From Myrica gale (lineage: Eukaryota; Streptophyta; Magnoliopsida; Fagales; Myricaceae): DNA of 64,000 nt. Location of the stretch: NCBI GenBank assembly GCA_963930655.1, contig OZ005611.1, forward strand, positions 3,479,501 to 3,543,500, in the 5' to 3' direction. Below are positions 38,701 through 50,596 of the stretch, piece after piece. How positions within the stretch are numbered: the first letter of the stretch is position 1; each line of letters begins with the position of its first letter. The position numbers and the translations under genes were made by a program. Below the pieces are notes generated by a model, which worked only from the letters and a program-made list of their open reading frames with translations, was not told where the DNA came from and made no database searches.

Positions 38701-41596
38701 ACCTTGCAGATGCTGTGGTTATCGTGTCAATTGTGATTCTTGTTGGGTTGTTCTGCATACAGCAGTTTGGGACAGGCAAAGTTGGTTTCATGTTTGCTCC
38801 TATACTTGCTTTGTGGTTCTTCTCTCTGGGATCCATCGGGATTTACAATCTAGTTAAATATGATTTGACCGTTCTAAGGGCATTCAACCCGGCTTACATC
38901 TACTTCTTCTTCAAGAAGAACAGTAAAGATGCGTGGTCAGCTCTGGGTGGTTGTGTTCTATGCATTACAGGTATATCTCACCCCAAGAACCTGCAGGTGG
39001 GCTAGCAACTTTTTCTTAGACATATGTGTTAACAGATGGATGTTCAGGTTCTCCTTAAGAGAGATAAGGTTTTATGCACTCTTGCCCCTGAAATATCCTG
39101 ACCTCATCTGCTGCTATTTTCTTTTACATATACCGGTGTTTCTTGTGAAATGGAAAACCTAATGACATTCGATCACATAAAATCTTTCTTTTTGTTAAAA
39201 CTGAATCTCTCCACTCATTCTTTGATATTTAGATAATGGATAAGAAGAGTACAAGAAACTACTGTAGACATGTTGTATACTTATCGGAAGGAGCCATGAT
39301 TTCTAACGGCTTTAAATCATCCATTTATCTCAAGTAGATGAAATAAAATGCTGATGAGCGTGCACCCTAATAATTTCAAGCAGCACCAGTCAGGATAGCT
39401 TCCTGTCAGGATGAGAAAGAGGGTTTCTTCCTCTTTTGAAGTTGTCCCAAAAAATTGCAGAAAGGGTGCATTTTTTATTGACATGATTATATGTTATTGT
39501 TGCAGGAGCGGAAGCAATGTTTGCTGATCTAGGTCATTTTTCTGTACCAGCCATACAGGTTCCTCAATTTATTATTCCTCAAGTGCTAACTCCATTGATG
39601 TGCTTTACCGAAGGCTTCTTGTGACTAATCCATGTTAATTATCCAGATTGCCTTTACTTGTGTGGTGTTTCCCTGTCTTCTCTTGGCTTACATGGGCCAA
39701 GCTGCGTACTTGATGAAATACCCAAGTTCTGCAGAAAGAATATTCTATGACTCTGTGCCAGGTGACCTTCTTATGATATGGCTTACGTCTGGCGTACCTA
39801 CTCTGATTTTTTAGGGTATATTAAAGAGAAATGTGTATATATCTGGCACGTCTGTTGACACTTTCTGTTCCTGGACCTTGTGAAAAAGCAGATGCTCTAT
39901 TCTGGCCAGTTTTCGTGATAGCAACCATTGCGGCCATGGTTGCAAGCCAAGCGATGATATCTGCTACATTTTCATGTGTGAAGCAATCTATGGCTCTTGG
40001 ATGCTTCCCAAGGCTGAAGATAGTTCACACCTCAAAAAGGCTAATGGGTCAAATTTACATCCCCGTGATGAATTGGTTTTTAATGATTATGTGCATAGTT
40101 GTAGTATCCATCTTTCGGAGCACCACAGATATTGCCAATGCATATGGTGAAGTATCTTCCTCCTATTTTTCTTCCTGGAATTGTCTTTTAAGAAAATGCT
40201 CGGAGGATTTGTATAGGGCTTCTACATTGTATAATGATATTGGAAGCAATTCATATATCCTAATGTTATTCAAACAGGTCATTAACTGTGCCGGAATTAC
40301 AATCTTTTCACGGAAGCAATCCCTTCTATTTTTCCTCTACATGAATCCCAGCTTTGTGTGTTGACCTTTTCTATTGTACTGTGTAGCTGAATTATATTGC
40401 TGGTGGTGGCAAATAATTTGATGCACTATTGGGTTGGATCATGAGTGTTCATTTTTGTTACCAAGATAGGAATTTAGTTCATGCATACCAATAGTTTTGA
40501 TGTAGTGTTGATTTCTGCTAATGAAATTAAATTTGCTCTTACAGGCATAGCTGAAGTTGGTGTCATGATGGTGAGCACCACATTGGTGACACTTGTAATG
40601 CTTCTAATCTGGCAGACCAACCTGTTTTTGGCTTTGTGCTTTCCACTTGTTTTCGGATCAGTAGAGCTTGTCTACATGTCGGCTGTGCTGTCCAAAATAA
40701 AAGAGGGTGGTTGGCTTCCCCTTGCGTTTGCCACTTGCTTCCTCTCTGTGATGTACACCTGGAACTACGGGAGTGTATTGAAATACCAGAGTGAGGTCAG
40801 GGGGAAGATATCAATGGACTTCATGCTTGAACTTGGATCAACTCTCGGGACTGTAAGAGTCCCAGGAATTGGATTGCTGTACAATGAGCTTGTCCAAGGT
40901 ATTCCCTCCATCTTCGGGCAGTTCTTATTGGGCCTTCCAGCTATCCATTCTACAGTAGTGTTTGTTTGTATTAAATATGTCCCAATCCCAGTCGTTCCTC
41001 AAGAAGAAAGGTTTCTGTTTCGAAGACTTTGCCCAAAAGATTACCATATGTTCCGCTGTGTTGCTCGATATGGTTACAAAGATATCCGGAAGGAAGATCA
41101 TCATGCCTTTGAGCAACTTTTGGTTGAAAGCCTTGAGAAGTTCTTGAGAAGGGAGGCTCAAGATCTTGCATTGGAAAGCAATTTGAACGAGTTGGAATTT
41201 GATAGTGTTTCAGTGAGGTCGAGGGATTCTGGAGTCACAGGTGGTAATGGAAATGAGGATCTTAGGATTCCATTGATGCAGGATCGAATACTGGATGAAA
41301 CTGGTACTTCTACCTCGGAAGAAGTTGCCTCCGCATTGCCATCGAGCATCATGTCATTGGGTGAAGATCCAAGTCTGGAGTATGAACTTTCTGATCTTCG
41401 AGAGGCAATGGATTCTGGATTTACTTATATGCTTGCACATGGTGACGTGAAGGCAAAGAAAAGCTCATTTTTCATTAAGAAATTGGTAATTAATTACTTC
41501 TATGGATTCTTGAGGAGGAACTGTAGAGCAGGTGCTGCAAACATGAGAGTACCTCACATCAATGTCATCCGGGTTGGAATGACATATATGGTGTAA
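35793..41596 (+). CDS. KUP5: Potassium transporter, KUP/HAK/KT family, KUP5-type
   Basis: Membrane K+ transporter. Nine exons: 35793-36050, 36632-36860, 36952-37200, 38171-38221, 38710-38970, 39506-39558, 39647-39761, 39892-40146, 40545-41596. They join to 840 residues; Arabidopsis POT5/KUP5 has about 855. The N-terminus ([42 protein letters not shown]) is specific to the KUP5/KUP7 type. About 12 membrane helices begin at residue 95, with the K+-pathway motif [13 protein letters not shown] at 102-114, then GGTFALYSL. The long C-terminal cytosolic part ends [13 protein letters not shown]. Arabidopsis KUP5 is reported to have an N-terminal adenylate-cyclase centre; I could not confirm it here. 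The largest intron (37201-38170) is about 970 bases. Intact. Confidence 0.96.
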
Positions 41597-44500
41597 TCTG
41601 TTAGCGGCAGCGTTTCCGGATTGGTGTTTTTCATCAAGTTTGGATGCCCATTACTTCCTCAATGCTGGAACTTCCTTAAAAGTAAACTAGGAATGATAAA
41701 ATCTTAGCCACGATCTTGGCTGCCTGTTGGGAACTTTTTTGAATCCTTGCTAGGTTTCTTTTGCCCTCAATGCACGTTCTCTTTGGTCTTCTCTTATTCC
41801 TTGTATTGTTTTCAAATTGAACCCAATTACTTATTCCTCTAATTATTTAATATTTAATATTACAGTTTATGTATTTTGGATGAACATAATTAAACAACAA
41901 GGCTTTTGCTGATCTTGTGCTGTCCTGTTTCAACTCAAATCTTTCTCTTCCTTTGCCAATTGCCAAATGCTTTGGTGTTTCATGTCTATTACCTTCACCA
42001 TGTGTGTATTAAGCTTCTCCAGCATGGATTGAACGGGCTCGGTGCTACGCATAAAAAGAGTAAAAAGTAGAAGAAGAAGGGGAGGAGGAGGAGGAGGAGG
42101 AAATCATGCCAAGTGTGTAGAGCTACCACCCCAAATCAATGACTTTTTTGTCTCTGAAAGTTGCTTTAAACTTTTCCCAATTTTCTTCTGTCAATTTGCT
42201 TTCCTCTTCTCCTTTTTGGCACGGCATCTCGCATCTTTCGTGTCCTCATCGAATCTACTGTGGTATGGGCCAACTCTGGTTGCCTGGCTCCAGCAAGAAA
42301 TTCAAAAGCAGCAACTTTTTTTTTTTAAAAAAAAAAACTTAGCTCTCGAAGGACTTGATTCTTTGAAACTATACGCATAAAATAGGTACCATTCGCTCCA
42401 AGACATCTGCAAGTGGCCGGAGATATCTCTGTCCTCTTCATGTCCTCCGATCAGATATCTTCTGTCTACACTCGACGAAGATTTCGTCTACGACTTGTAC
42501 GGAAAGCAAAACCACCTTTGTTTTTTAATGTAACTAGAGAAACCTATTGTATGTAGCTTGAACATTCTTGGCATAGCTAAAAATTGCATTAATTGAGATG
42601 GGAGCCCAAGATAAATTCCAGACACTTCAATTAGTCTTGTAGTTTTAAGTATCATGTATTTATAACATTAGCTATCAAACTTCAGATAATTTTGAACTAA
42701 CAATTAATCTAACACAAATTCATACTCATACTTTTATATAAGTTAGAGAAGTTGGTAAAAAAAAGTAAATTTCAACTCCAATTAACCAACCAGGACGAGA
42801 TTCCTCCACATAAGTGACATTTACGAAGAAATACAATGCCCATTTTGGAAAAACTCACAAGTTAAGAGTGGGGGGGGCGTAAAAAGAAGAAGTTCGGATT
42901 GGGTGGGCCCTGAGGGTGGGATAAGGGGAGGTGGGCCTAGCAATCAAACGAGGGAAAAGGAAAACGACGTGCTACAAGAAGGGGAGGGGGTTTGCATCAT
43001 CAAGTGGGGACCAGGAGACTAGGAGTAGACATGAGCGAGCCGCCACTAGAGACCAACACGTGTCATGTACCCGTGGATTCACACGACATTGTTTCTAGTA
43101 TCTACGATTCTACATCGTCAGACAGCGACTGGGGAGACTGGGAGAGCGTCGTCAGTCGGCACTCGCCAACTCAAGTTTAAAAAACTGGGTTCCTACATGC
43201 TGATCTGTGGTCTCCAATTGGTCCACGTGTAATTTCAAATATTTGCTCCCAACCTGGCGCTTTAATATTAAGGTAGAAACTATGGAGGAACAGTGGACTA
43301 ACCAGAAGCCGTAATTTAATATTTTGACATCCGGCTTGTTTTCTAACCAGAAGATGATCAAAATGGAGTCTGTTTCCACTTTCGACTCTTAGCGGATTTA
43401 GTGAAATTCTATTAAGAAAAAAATTAGATACTTTTAACCCCAAGATTTTTATGCACCGCAAAACAGCACAAGGAACAAATTTTGCATCTACCAACTCAGC
43501 CTTATTTTCTGTCACCAACTATGCCAATTATTCATGAATTCCTCAGTTGTTCTTAAGGGGATGCATGAACGCATTATCGTTTTACCCTGACACACACCTG
43601 TGTCGCTCCTGTTTGTCAATCAATGTGCCAGATGCAACAAATGGAACAACCTTGGCTCGTGCAACTTGGGAAGTCTTCTACTCTTGTTGCCTTGATTTGA
43701 GAGTTCTCAGACACGGCATCCAACTCAAAAATATGGCATGAACGTGATGAATATTCAGTTACCAACTTTAGGAACATGGATTATTTATATTCAGGAATAA
43801 CTATATCCACTGCGTAGAAGAACAACCACATCTTTGAAAGATCATAAACATATGAACAACTTTCCCACAATTGAGCTCCCATCAATATGCAGATGATTCA
43901 ATTTTCTTAACACAACTGAATAAATATCATATTCTCTTGATCTCTATGGGCAACAACATGTTAGGACTACTGGAATCAGGGAGTGAGGGACTTGGTGAGG
44001 CTTAATTTATTCCAATGTGGCTCAAAATCCCTTTCCATTTAGACATCTATCTCTTAAACAAAAAAGAAACAATAAAGAATAAGCAATCCTCAGTAGAAAG
44101 CTAGCAACAACACATACACAAGACACAAATCATAAATCATAAAAGGCAAGAATCTATGAAGACACACACACAATAACACCATAAGCCTGACAAGGACAAG
44201 TTCAAACAAATTTACAAGAGGGTAGGACATCTCAACTACAAACCTACGTTACTATTTTCTTAGGTAAAATTGTAACAATTTAAACAAAAGGAAACCGATA
44301 GAGTAGCAATCTTGGGCACAAAAGAATAGCCAATAATGAAGAAAAGCAAGATCAATTTAATCCAAACAAAAAAAGGAACTCACACGACGAAATCCTCCAA
44401 CCAAATTTAATTTCACAAAACAAAACTAAAGCAAATATCCAAAAAAAACATGCAAATATCCAAAGAACACATCACAAATACCCAGTGTCTCTGTCCAGTG

Positions 44501-46256
44501 TCGTTTAGTTTTCTACCATCCTCAACACTTCCGCAATTGTAAATATCCAAAGAACACATTAATTATAAAGCAATTGCGAACAACCAAATATCTCTATAAT
44601 AAAAGCACCCTAAATTATTAGCTAACTAAACAACAATGCACAATATGCACTTACCCTGAGCAATGAGCTCTTTCTTTCAGACGATATATATCTGCGCCCA
44701 CCTGACCATTTGGGGAGTAGACAAGATAAGCCTCATGATCAATCCAGCCCAAAGTAGCAGAGAAGACATAGAGAGAGAGACAGACAGACAAAGACTATAG
44801 ACTTACAGAGATATTCACATGTTCATTGCGTCAGTGGACAGAGAGATTTCGGTTGCGTTGCTGGAGAAGACGAAGCTCAACTGTAAGAGAAGAGAGAGAG
44901 AGAGAGCTGCAGGACAGAGGGAGTGAGACTGAGAGTCGCGAAGGAGAGGAGAGAGAAGGACATGGGACTTAGGGTTCTTCAGTTTTAACCGTGGATCAAA
45001 ATGACACGTTTTGATCTATGGTAAAATATTTTTTTATGAAATCGGTTTTCCGTTGAACCGACGGAAACGTTTGGTTTTGGTTCTACCTTCGAAAAAGCTC
45101 CAAATCCACCTCCGATTCTAATTCTTAGACTCTACTGACCTTATCTTCCTAAAATTGGAGACGGAGATCGCCGGTAGCGGACGGAATTACACCCCTAGAA
45201 ACGGACTGGTGGAGTGCACTGTACAAGTTTGGGTACAACACGCAACCGTATTTAAAAGTCGGTCATGCATGCATCTTTTAATTAGCTTTTGTTTTAATAG
45301 ACCCCATAGCCATAGTCATAGCCATAGGTGGGCAGAAGGAGAAAGTTACTGCATGATCGGCTCTGTGTTGAGGTATTCCCTCTAGAGGATATGATTAATT
45401 AAAGAAACAAGTGGGGAAGAGAAGTGCACGTTGTTGCTTCAGTGCAGTTTCGATTTGGGAAAGTGAAAACGAGTGTGAAGGTCATGGGAGGAGAGGACTT
45501 TTTCTAGACGCGCGTCGAATGTATCTTCTCACGTACGTATGCTTCAGCCGAAATACCGTTACTCCTGTTGAAAACGACAACCCAAGTGCTTCTTCAAGGT
45601 TTCAATCCAAATCACGTGAAATGGCCTCTCCCTCATGTATGTATGTGTATATACACGTGTTTCTTATATAGTATACGTATACATATACATACCTCAAGAC
45701 CATCAGAATATCAAGAAACTGAGTTATATATCGTAGAATTTGTGACACTTTGAACGCCCAAGAAAGTCATGGAGCGAATGAGGGCACAATGTCATGGTCG
45801 ATTCATGAAATATCATTGTCCAAAAAGGTACGGATATTCAGTTTTCATTGCCCATTTACTTCTCGAAGTCTTCCTATTGGGCAGAGTAATCCAGTTTTCA
45901 CGAGGACGTGAATTAGGAGGGCTATGTCGACGACCTTTGAAATTTCTTCGGCTGAACGTATACTTGTCTACACTTTTCCTCATAATATATGGCAATTTTC
46001 CTAATTTAATTTCTTTCATTCCTATATCTTAACAAGGCACGTGCAATGCAAATCAACCTAAATAAAATAAACAAATGCAAAGTTTTAACCCTCAAAGTTG
46101 AGATTATAAACCAAAAGCAAATTGATATATAGTTCTTTTAGTAACTTCTTGTACATCAATGTACGTACCACCAATTAAAATGTTAAAGGGAAAGCTTCAC
46201 CTCATCTTTTTTATTATTATTATTTCAATAACTTCGACTACAAAAATTAAACCTGA
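41597..46256. other. Gene-poor stretch after KUP5
   Basis: The first 200-300 bases are the probable KUP5 3' UTR. A GGA-rich microsatellite lies at about 42079-42101, and GA/CAGA-rich runs near 44770-44905. A short frame at 42992-43180 (62 codons, serine- and aspartate-rich end) has no recognised relative. Nothing else is supported as a gene. Confidence 0.55.
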
Positions 46257-46435
46257 CTCTTTGAGATGCCAGCCTAGTGGTTAACAACTTAACGGGCAGG
46301 ACCTCAAAGTACTTGATAAATCGTATCAAATGCGCGCTTGTGCGCGCGTTCGAATCACACTTTAGCTATTGAGTTTCAGACTTAACAGACATAGGTCTGG
46401 AAGGAGATGCACTAAAAAAAGAGAGAGAGAGAGCT
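46257..46435 (+). mobile_element. tRNA-derived SINE candidate
   Basis: An RNA polymerase III box A-like string, cagcctagtgg (46270-46280), is followed 68 bases later by a perfect box B, gttcgaatc (46348-46356). The stretch ends in an A-run followed by a GA repeat (about 46413-46435). That is the layout of plant tRNA-related SINEs. It does not fold as a normal tRNA. Target duplications were not clear. Confidence 0.5.
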
Positions 46436-48762
46436 TATATTTGCAAGAAAAGGGTCAAAATCCCTCATTTCATGCACCCCAAAAGTCAATTCTTCTTGAT
46501 TTTAGCACGAGTTAGAATTATTGGTTTTGAAGTCAAAAGCATATATCCGTTCATGATAATTTTTCCAGATTGTCAAATATCTCTCCATCATCCATATGTA
46601 GAAATTAAGAACTCATTGCTTCCTCAAGGAACAGCAACCACTTATTATAAGCATTGATCGATCGGGGGACCCCCATAGGATCGAATTGCTTCATTCAGTG
46701 ATTTACACGGCAAGTGGTTCATAATTAATTGTGGATGGGATCGATTTGCTGCAACAAGAAGATGAAGATCAAATTTAAGACTGGGAAGATGAGACACGTG
46801 ACTGTCAACAAGAACAATACTCTATCACGAACTGAACTTTTCTATCACGGCCAGCAATCTTCTCGTGATCGTGAAAGAGATTTTCAAAACTATATATGCA
46901 GTACTATAAATCTTCGCCAGGATTTCAGGCCATCATTAATTGTACGCTATGTATAACAAAAAGGCAGAGAATAGTATTAAGTGCTATATATTGCCATTAA
47001 TATATACCAAAAAAAAACCCATCAATTTCTAGACACGTACGTGGGAAAGAAACCAATGACAATGCCATCAGAGAAACGAGATTGCTCTATTAGAATCACC
47101 ATTGGTCCCCACTAAGGTAAGACACAAATTTAGACCCAGATACATATTCCGTTGACTACAACCACAATTTGTTCAATCCTCGTGTGGGTGCCTGGTGGAG
47201 GGGAGTATACGGCGCGCCCACACGACAAAGCAGCCTTCGAAATTCTTCGACGTGACTCTCGTTGGACGACGAAGTCAGACTCGAGAGTACTCTTAAAAGC
47301 ATTCACTATCATGATCAATGCTCGAGACTATCTCGTCCATTAAGATATAACAACATTAGTAAGCGTAAAGAAAGTGTATATATATATATATATGATCCGT
47401 TTATTTTATTATACGTACGTATTTTTCCTGGGACGGCCGGCCTTTTTTTCTTTTTGGGAATATAGTACAACGATGGTGGTCCAAAGGGGTAGAACATATA
47501 TATCTCTTAACTTAATTATAAATTAGTGGGTAGCAGGATCGATATATGCTTTTCGACCTAACACAACTGTGATTTGCCACAATTAGGTTTACGCTATATA
47601 TACGTCGTATCTTGTTCGTTCGTGCTTAACCTACCTGCGCAGCCAACGCACTGTGATTTTAGTATTTCATAATTTCTTTGTCCGTTTTCGGCTAGCTATA
47701 ATGTATACGTAGTACTCCCTGAGAAGTTGCAGGACGATTGGGCGGACCACCTTCGTTGTTATCGGGATGTGGGGTTATATATATATATATATATATATGC
47801 ACGCAAAGGATTGATAAATAATGGTGCTCCACCTAAATAATAAAAGGCTTTTCTTGAATGCGATGCATACAAACTCAAAAGATCATACAACCTTCAACTA
47901 ATGGAGAGAATGATTTGCCTTTACACTAAACTAACCCAGCAAATTAAAGTAAATACTATTTGTTAATCCACCTCCGACTAGGACATTAGCGTTCAATTAA
48001 TATTGGTGACCTCCGATTAACCTAGCTATAGCTTGAGATTAATACTTCTCTCAAATTGCAAGTAATCTGAATGAAGCAAGAAACTCAAACAGAAACGAAT
48101 TAATTATGCATGGAGTGCTTTGTTCAAAGCACGTGACTTAAGAAGTATCTAAAGTATAGGCCTTAATTTTGGAACTGTCCGACGACGTACTCGATACGGC
48201 AATAACTTGTTTACCTATATAGTTTACTTCACGAATTAAGACTATGATCAATTAATTATTGGTTAATCTTTTGGTTTATACGTTGATTGGTGCACGAAAT
48301 TAAGTGTGACGAATTTTGGTCACATACATTGTATCAAGTCACTTGTCTCTATCTGCTCTCAACGGTAAGTAATAATATATAAGTGGAACTGAAGCTGGAA
48401 TTCTCTAGATTTTTATTTTTATTTTGATTTTTTTTAGAGGTTTGCAGCGGCTATGTACATATAAAATTAGCGACTTTGCTTATTTTGTTTATTAGGGACT
48501 GGGTGAGTGGACCAATGGCAAACGAGAGTTGGAAATAAAGAAACTGATTATATGATTTTTATTTTACAGAATCCAAATCGATTTTCTCGAAAATTACTAA
48601 TTTGGTATTTATCTTTTTTATATTAATTAATTTTTTTGGCTTCCGGCCGCAGTAGCCAATATCTTTTTGATGCTTGAAGTCTTTAACATGTGATAATATA
48701 TATTTTTAATTGGTGAAATAGTGTCTATCTCTCTATGAAACAAATAGTGAGTAGCCTCTTTG
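46436..48762. other. AT-rich intergenic stretch
   Basis: No gene seen. AT microsatellites lie at about 47377-47393 and 47776-47797. Short frames here lack recognisable domains. Confidence 0.55.
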
Positions 48763-48777
48763 GAAGACTATCAACTT

Positions 48778-49342
48778 TTTTTTTTATTGAAACAACTATG
48801 TTATATATTGAAAAAACACACAAACAAAAATTACAAGTTAGAAAAACAATGAAAAAAATCCAAAGAGGCTTTACAAGCGGCGAGATGAGGGGCCAACAAT
48901 AAAGTGACTATTAAGGAGGACACAAGATCCTCAGAGGTGACGGACCCAAAGCCCGAAGCGAGCAATTCCAACTGTAATTCCGAAGTGCCAGCCGCTGAAG
49001 GCTCGTCAACGGAGTCGAGGGACCGGCCCCCTTATAGAACTAATCATGCAATTCCAACTGTAATTACAAACAGTGAAAAACACATAAGTAAAACTAAACA
49101 AGCCCTAAACATAGGGGCTGACCCAAACAAGCGAAAACAGAACATAATCGATGCTGGCCAGAACATGGCTGGAGATGGTGGTGGCGGCGGCGGAGGTGGT
49201 GTAGGCGGCGCGTGGAAGCGGGAAAACGAGATCTACGGCTCGGAGGATAGGGAACGAGCTACAGAGGCCAGATCTGGGAAGAGGAGCAGGTGTTGAGCGG
49301 CGGAAGGGGGCCTCAAGCGCGGCCACGTTTTGGGAGCCAGTC
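48778..49342 (-). mobile_element. Coding-poor retroposon (565 bp) with 15-bp target duplication
   Basis: The direct repeat gaagactatcaactt flanks the block exactly (48763-48777 and 49343-49357). On the minus strand the element starts GC-rich (CTCCGCCGCC-type sequence) and ends in an A-rich tail next to the left duplication. The 15-bp duplication plus a poly(A)-like 3' end point to L1-type target-primed insertion. The open frames inside (for example 48904-49296, plus strand, glycine run) show no retrotransposon domain. It could be an internally deleted LINE, a SINE-like family or a processed transcript. Confidence 0.75.
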
Positions 49343-49357
49343 GAAGACTATCAACTT

Positions 49358-50596
49358 CACTGCTACCAATCCGATTAGAACGAGGGTTTATTGCTTTGCT
49401 CTTCTTTATGCCAGAAATCCATGGATAAAAGGCTGGTTTGGTACTGGTCCTAACTACAGGATGTGTGTCAAGAACCTAATAATATTTTCTCTGTCACAGA
49501 ATCCGATATTTTTAATAACAAAACCCGATACCATCTTACTAAAGAAAATCGGATATTTTCTTCAGCAGCACCAAAGTCTGCATTCAATATAAATATGCAT
49601 GATACATGCACCTTAAACTATGGATGATAATTTAAGATATTATTATTGGAGAAAACCATACCCTATCTTTTACTTCAGCAAAATTAATGTTCTTCGCTCT
49701 CTTTAAGGGTGATAGTTTAATTAGTGGAAGAAAGAAATTCAATATAAATATGCATGATACAGTAAGTTGCACTTTTGAGTGCCTGTGTTTTTATGAAGGA
49801 GAATTGTTGCTACCGTGGTGTTAGTTTTGATTTGGTTAATTGGTAATTGTCATAGACAATACATACTTGCAGTTAATTGCGACTCCAAGTTGGACTCAAC
49901 CGACCTCGCATCTTGAAAATTCTTCACCCAACCCATTCCTAACCAAAACAGAGGCACGCAAAAAGCAAATAGCAAAATCTTCCACTCTAATTCAGTGTTT
50001 TTAAGCAGAAAACAGCAATTGGGAGCCCAACTACAGCACACTCCTCTCAGAGGGAATAAAATAAATAAAATAAAGAAAAAAACTCCTACAAAACTTTCTC
50101 TCTCTCACTTTTATTTTCTTTCTTTTTTGGTAACTTGTCTTCCACTTTCTCTTCCAAAGCTATCAAGCAAAATATCCGTAAGCTCGCAGTTGCGATTCCA
50201 AGTTTTGGCCGGATGGCTTTTCGTGTTTGTTCTTTTTGTGTCGCCGTGCTCATGGTCGTTCACCTCCCATTCACATTTGCTCCTTAAAATATACCGAGTA
50301 CAGCTTTCTCTTATTAGTTTTTACTCTTAATAAATAATTCGTGTATATGTCAGTCGCTTTGATGAGAACGAAACTGGGGGAGGGAGATTTCGCAACTGGG
50401 AGTCTGGGTCGTCCTTGAGTCCCTTCTACTAGCAGTGAAAACATCGTTTTCTTCAATTTCTGAAGGCCGAAGCCCAGCGTTGATCGGGAGAGTCGCCTCC
50501 TTTCCTAAACGATCTTTTTTTATTCTCCCTCCAATTGTAGCTAGTAATCGCGCTTATCGCAAATGGGTCTTCCTTGAATCTCTGAGACCATTCATC
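49358..50596 (+). promoter_or_regulatory. Upstream region and leader of the KUP6-type gene
   Basis: About 1.2 kb with no recognised gene before the KUP6 ATG. A pyrimidine-rich stretch (ctttctctctctcactttta, near 50092-50111) is typical of a plant core promoter or leader. No unambiguous TATA box could be chosen; a leader intron is possible. Confidence 0.4.

Noticed and set aside
48904..49296. 130-codon frame with a glycine run
   Set aside because: Lies wholly within a retroposon bounded by a target duplication and has no ATG-supported family match.
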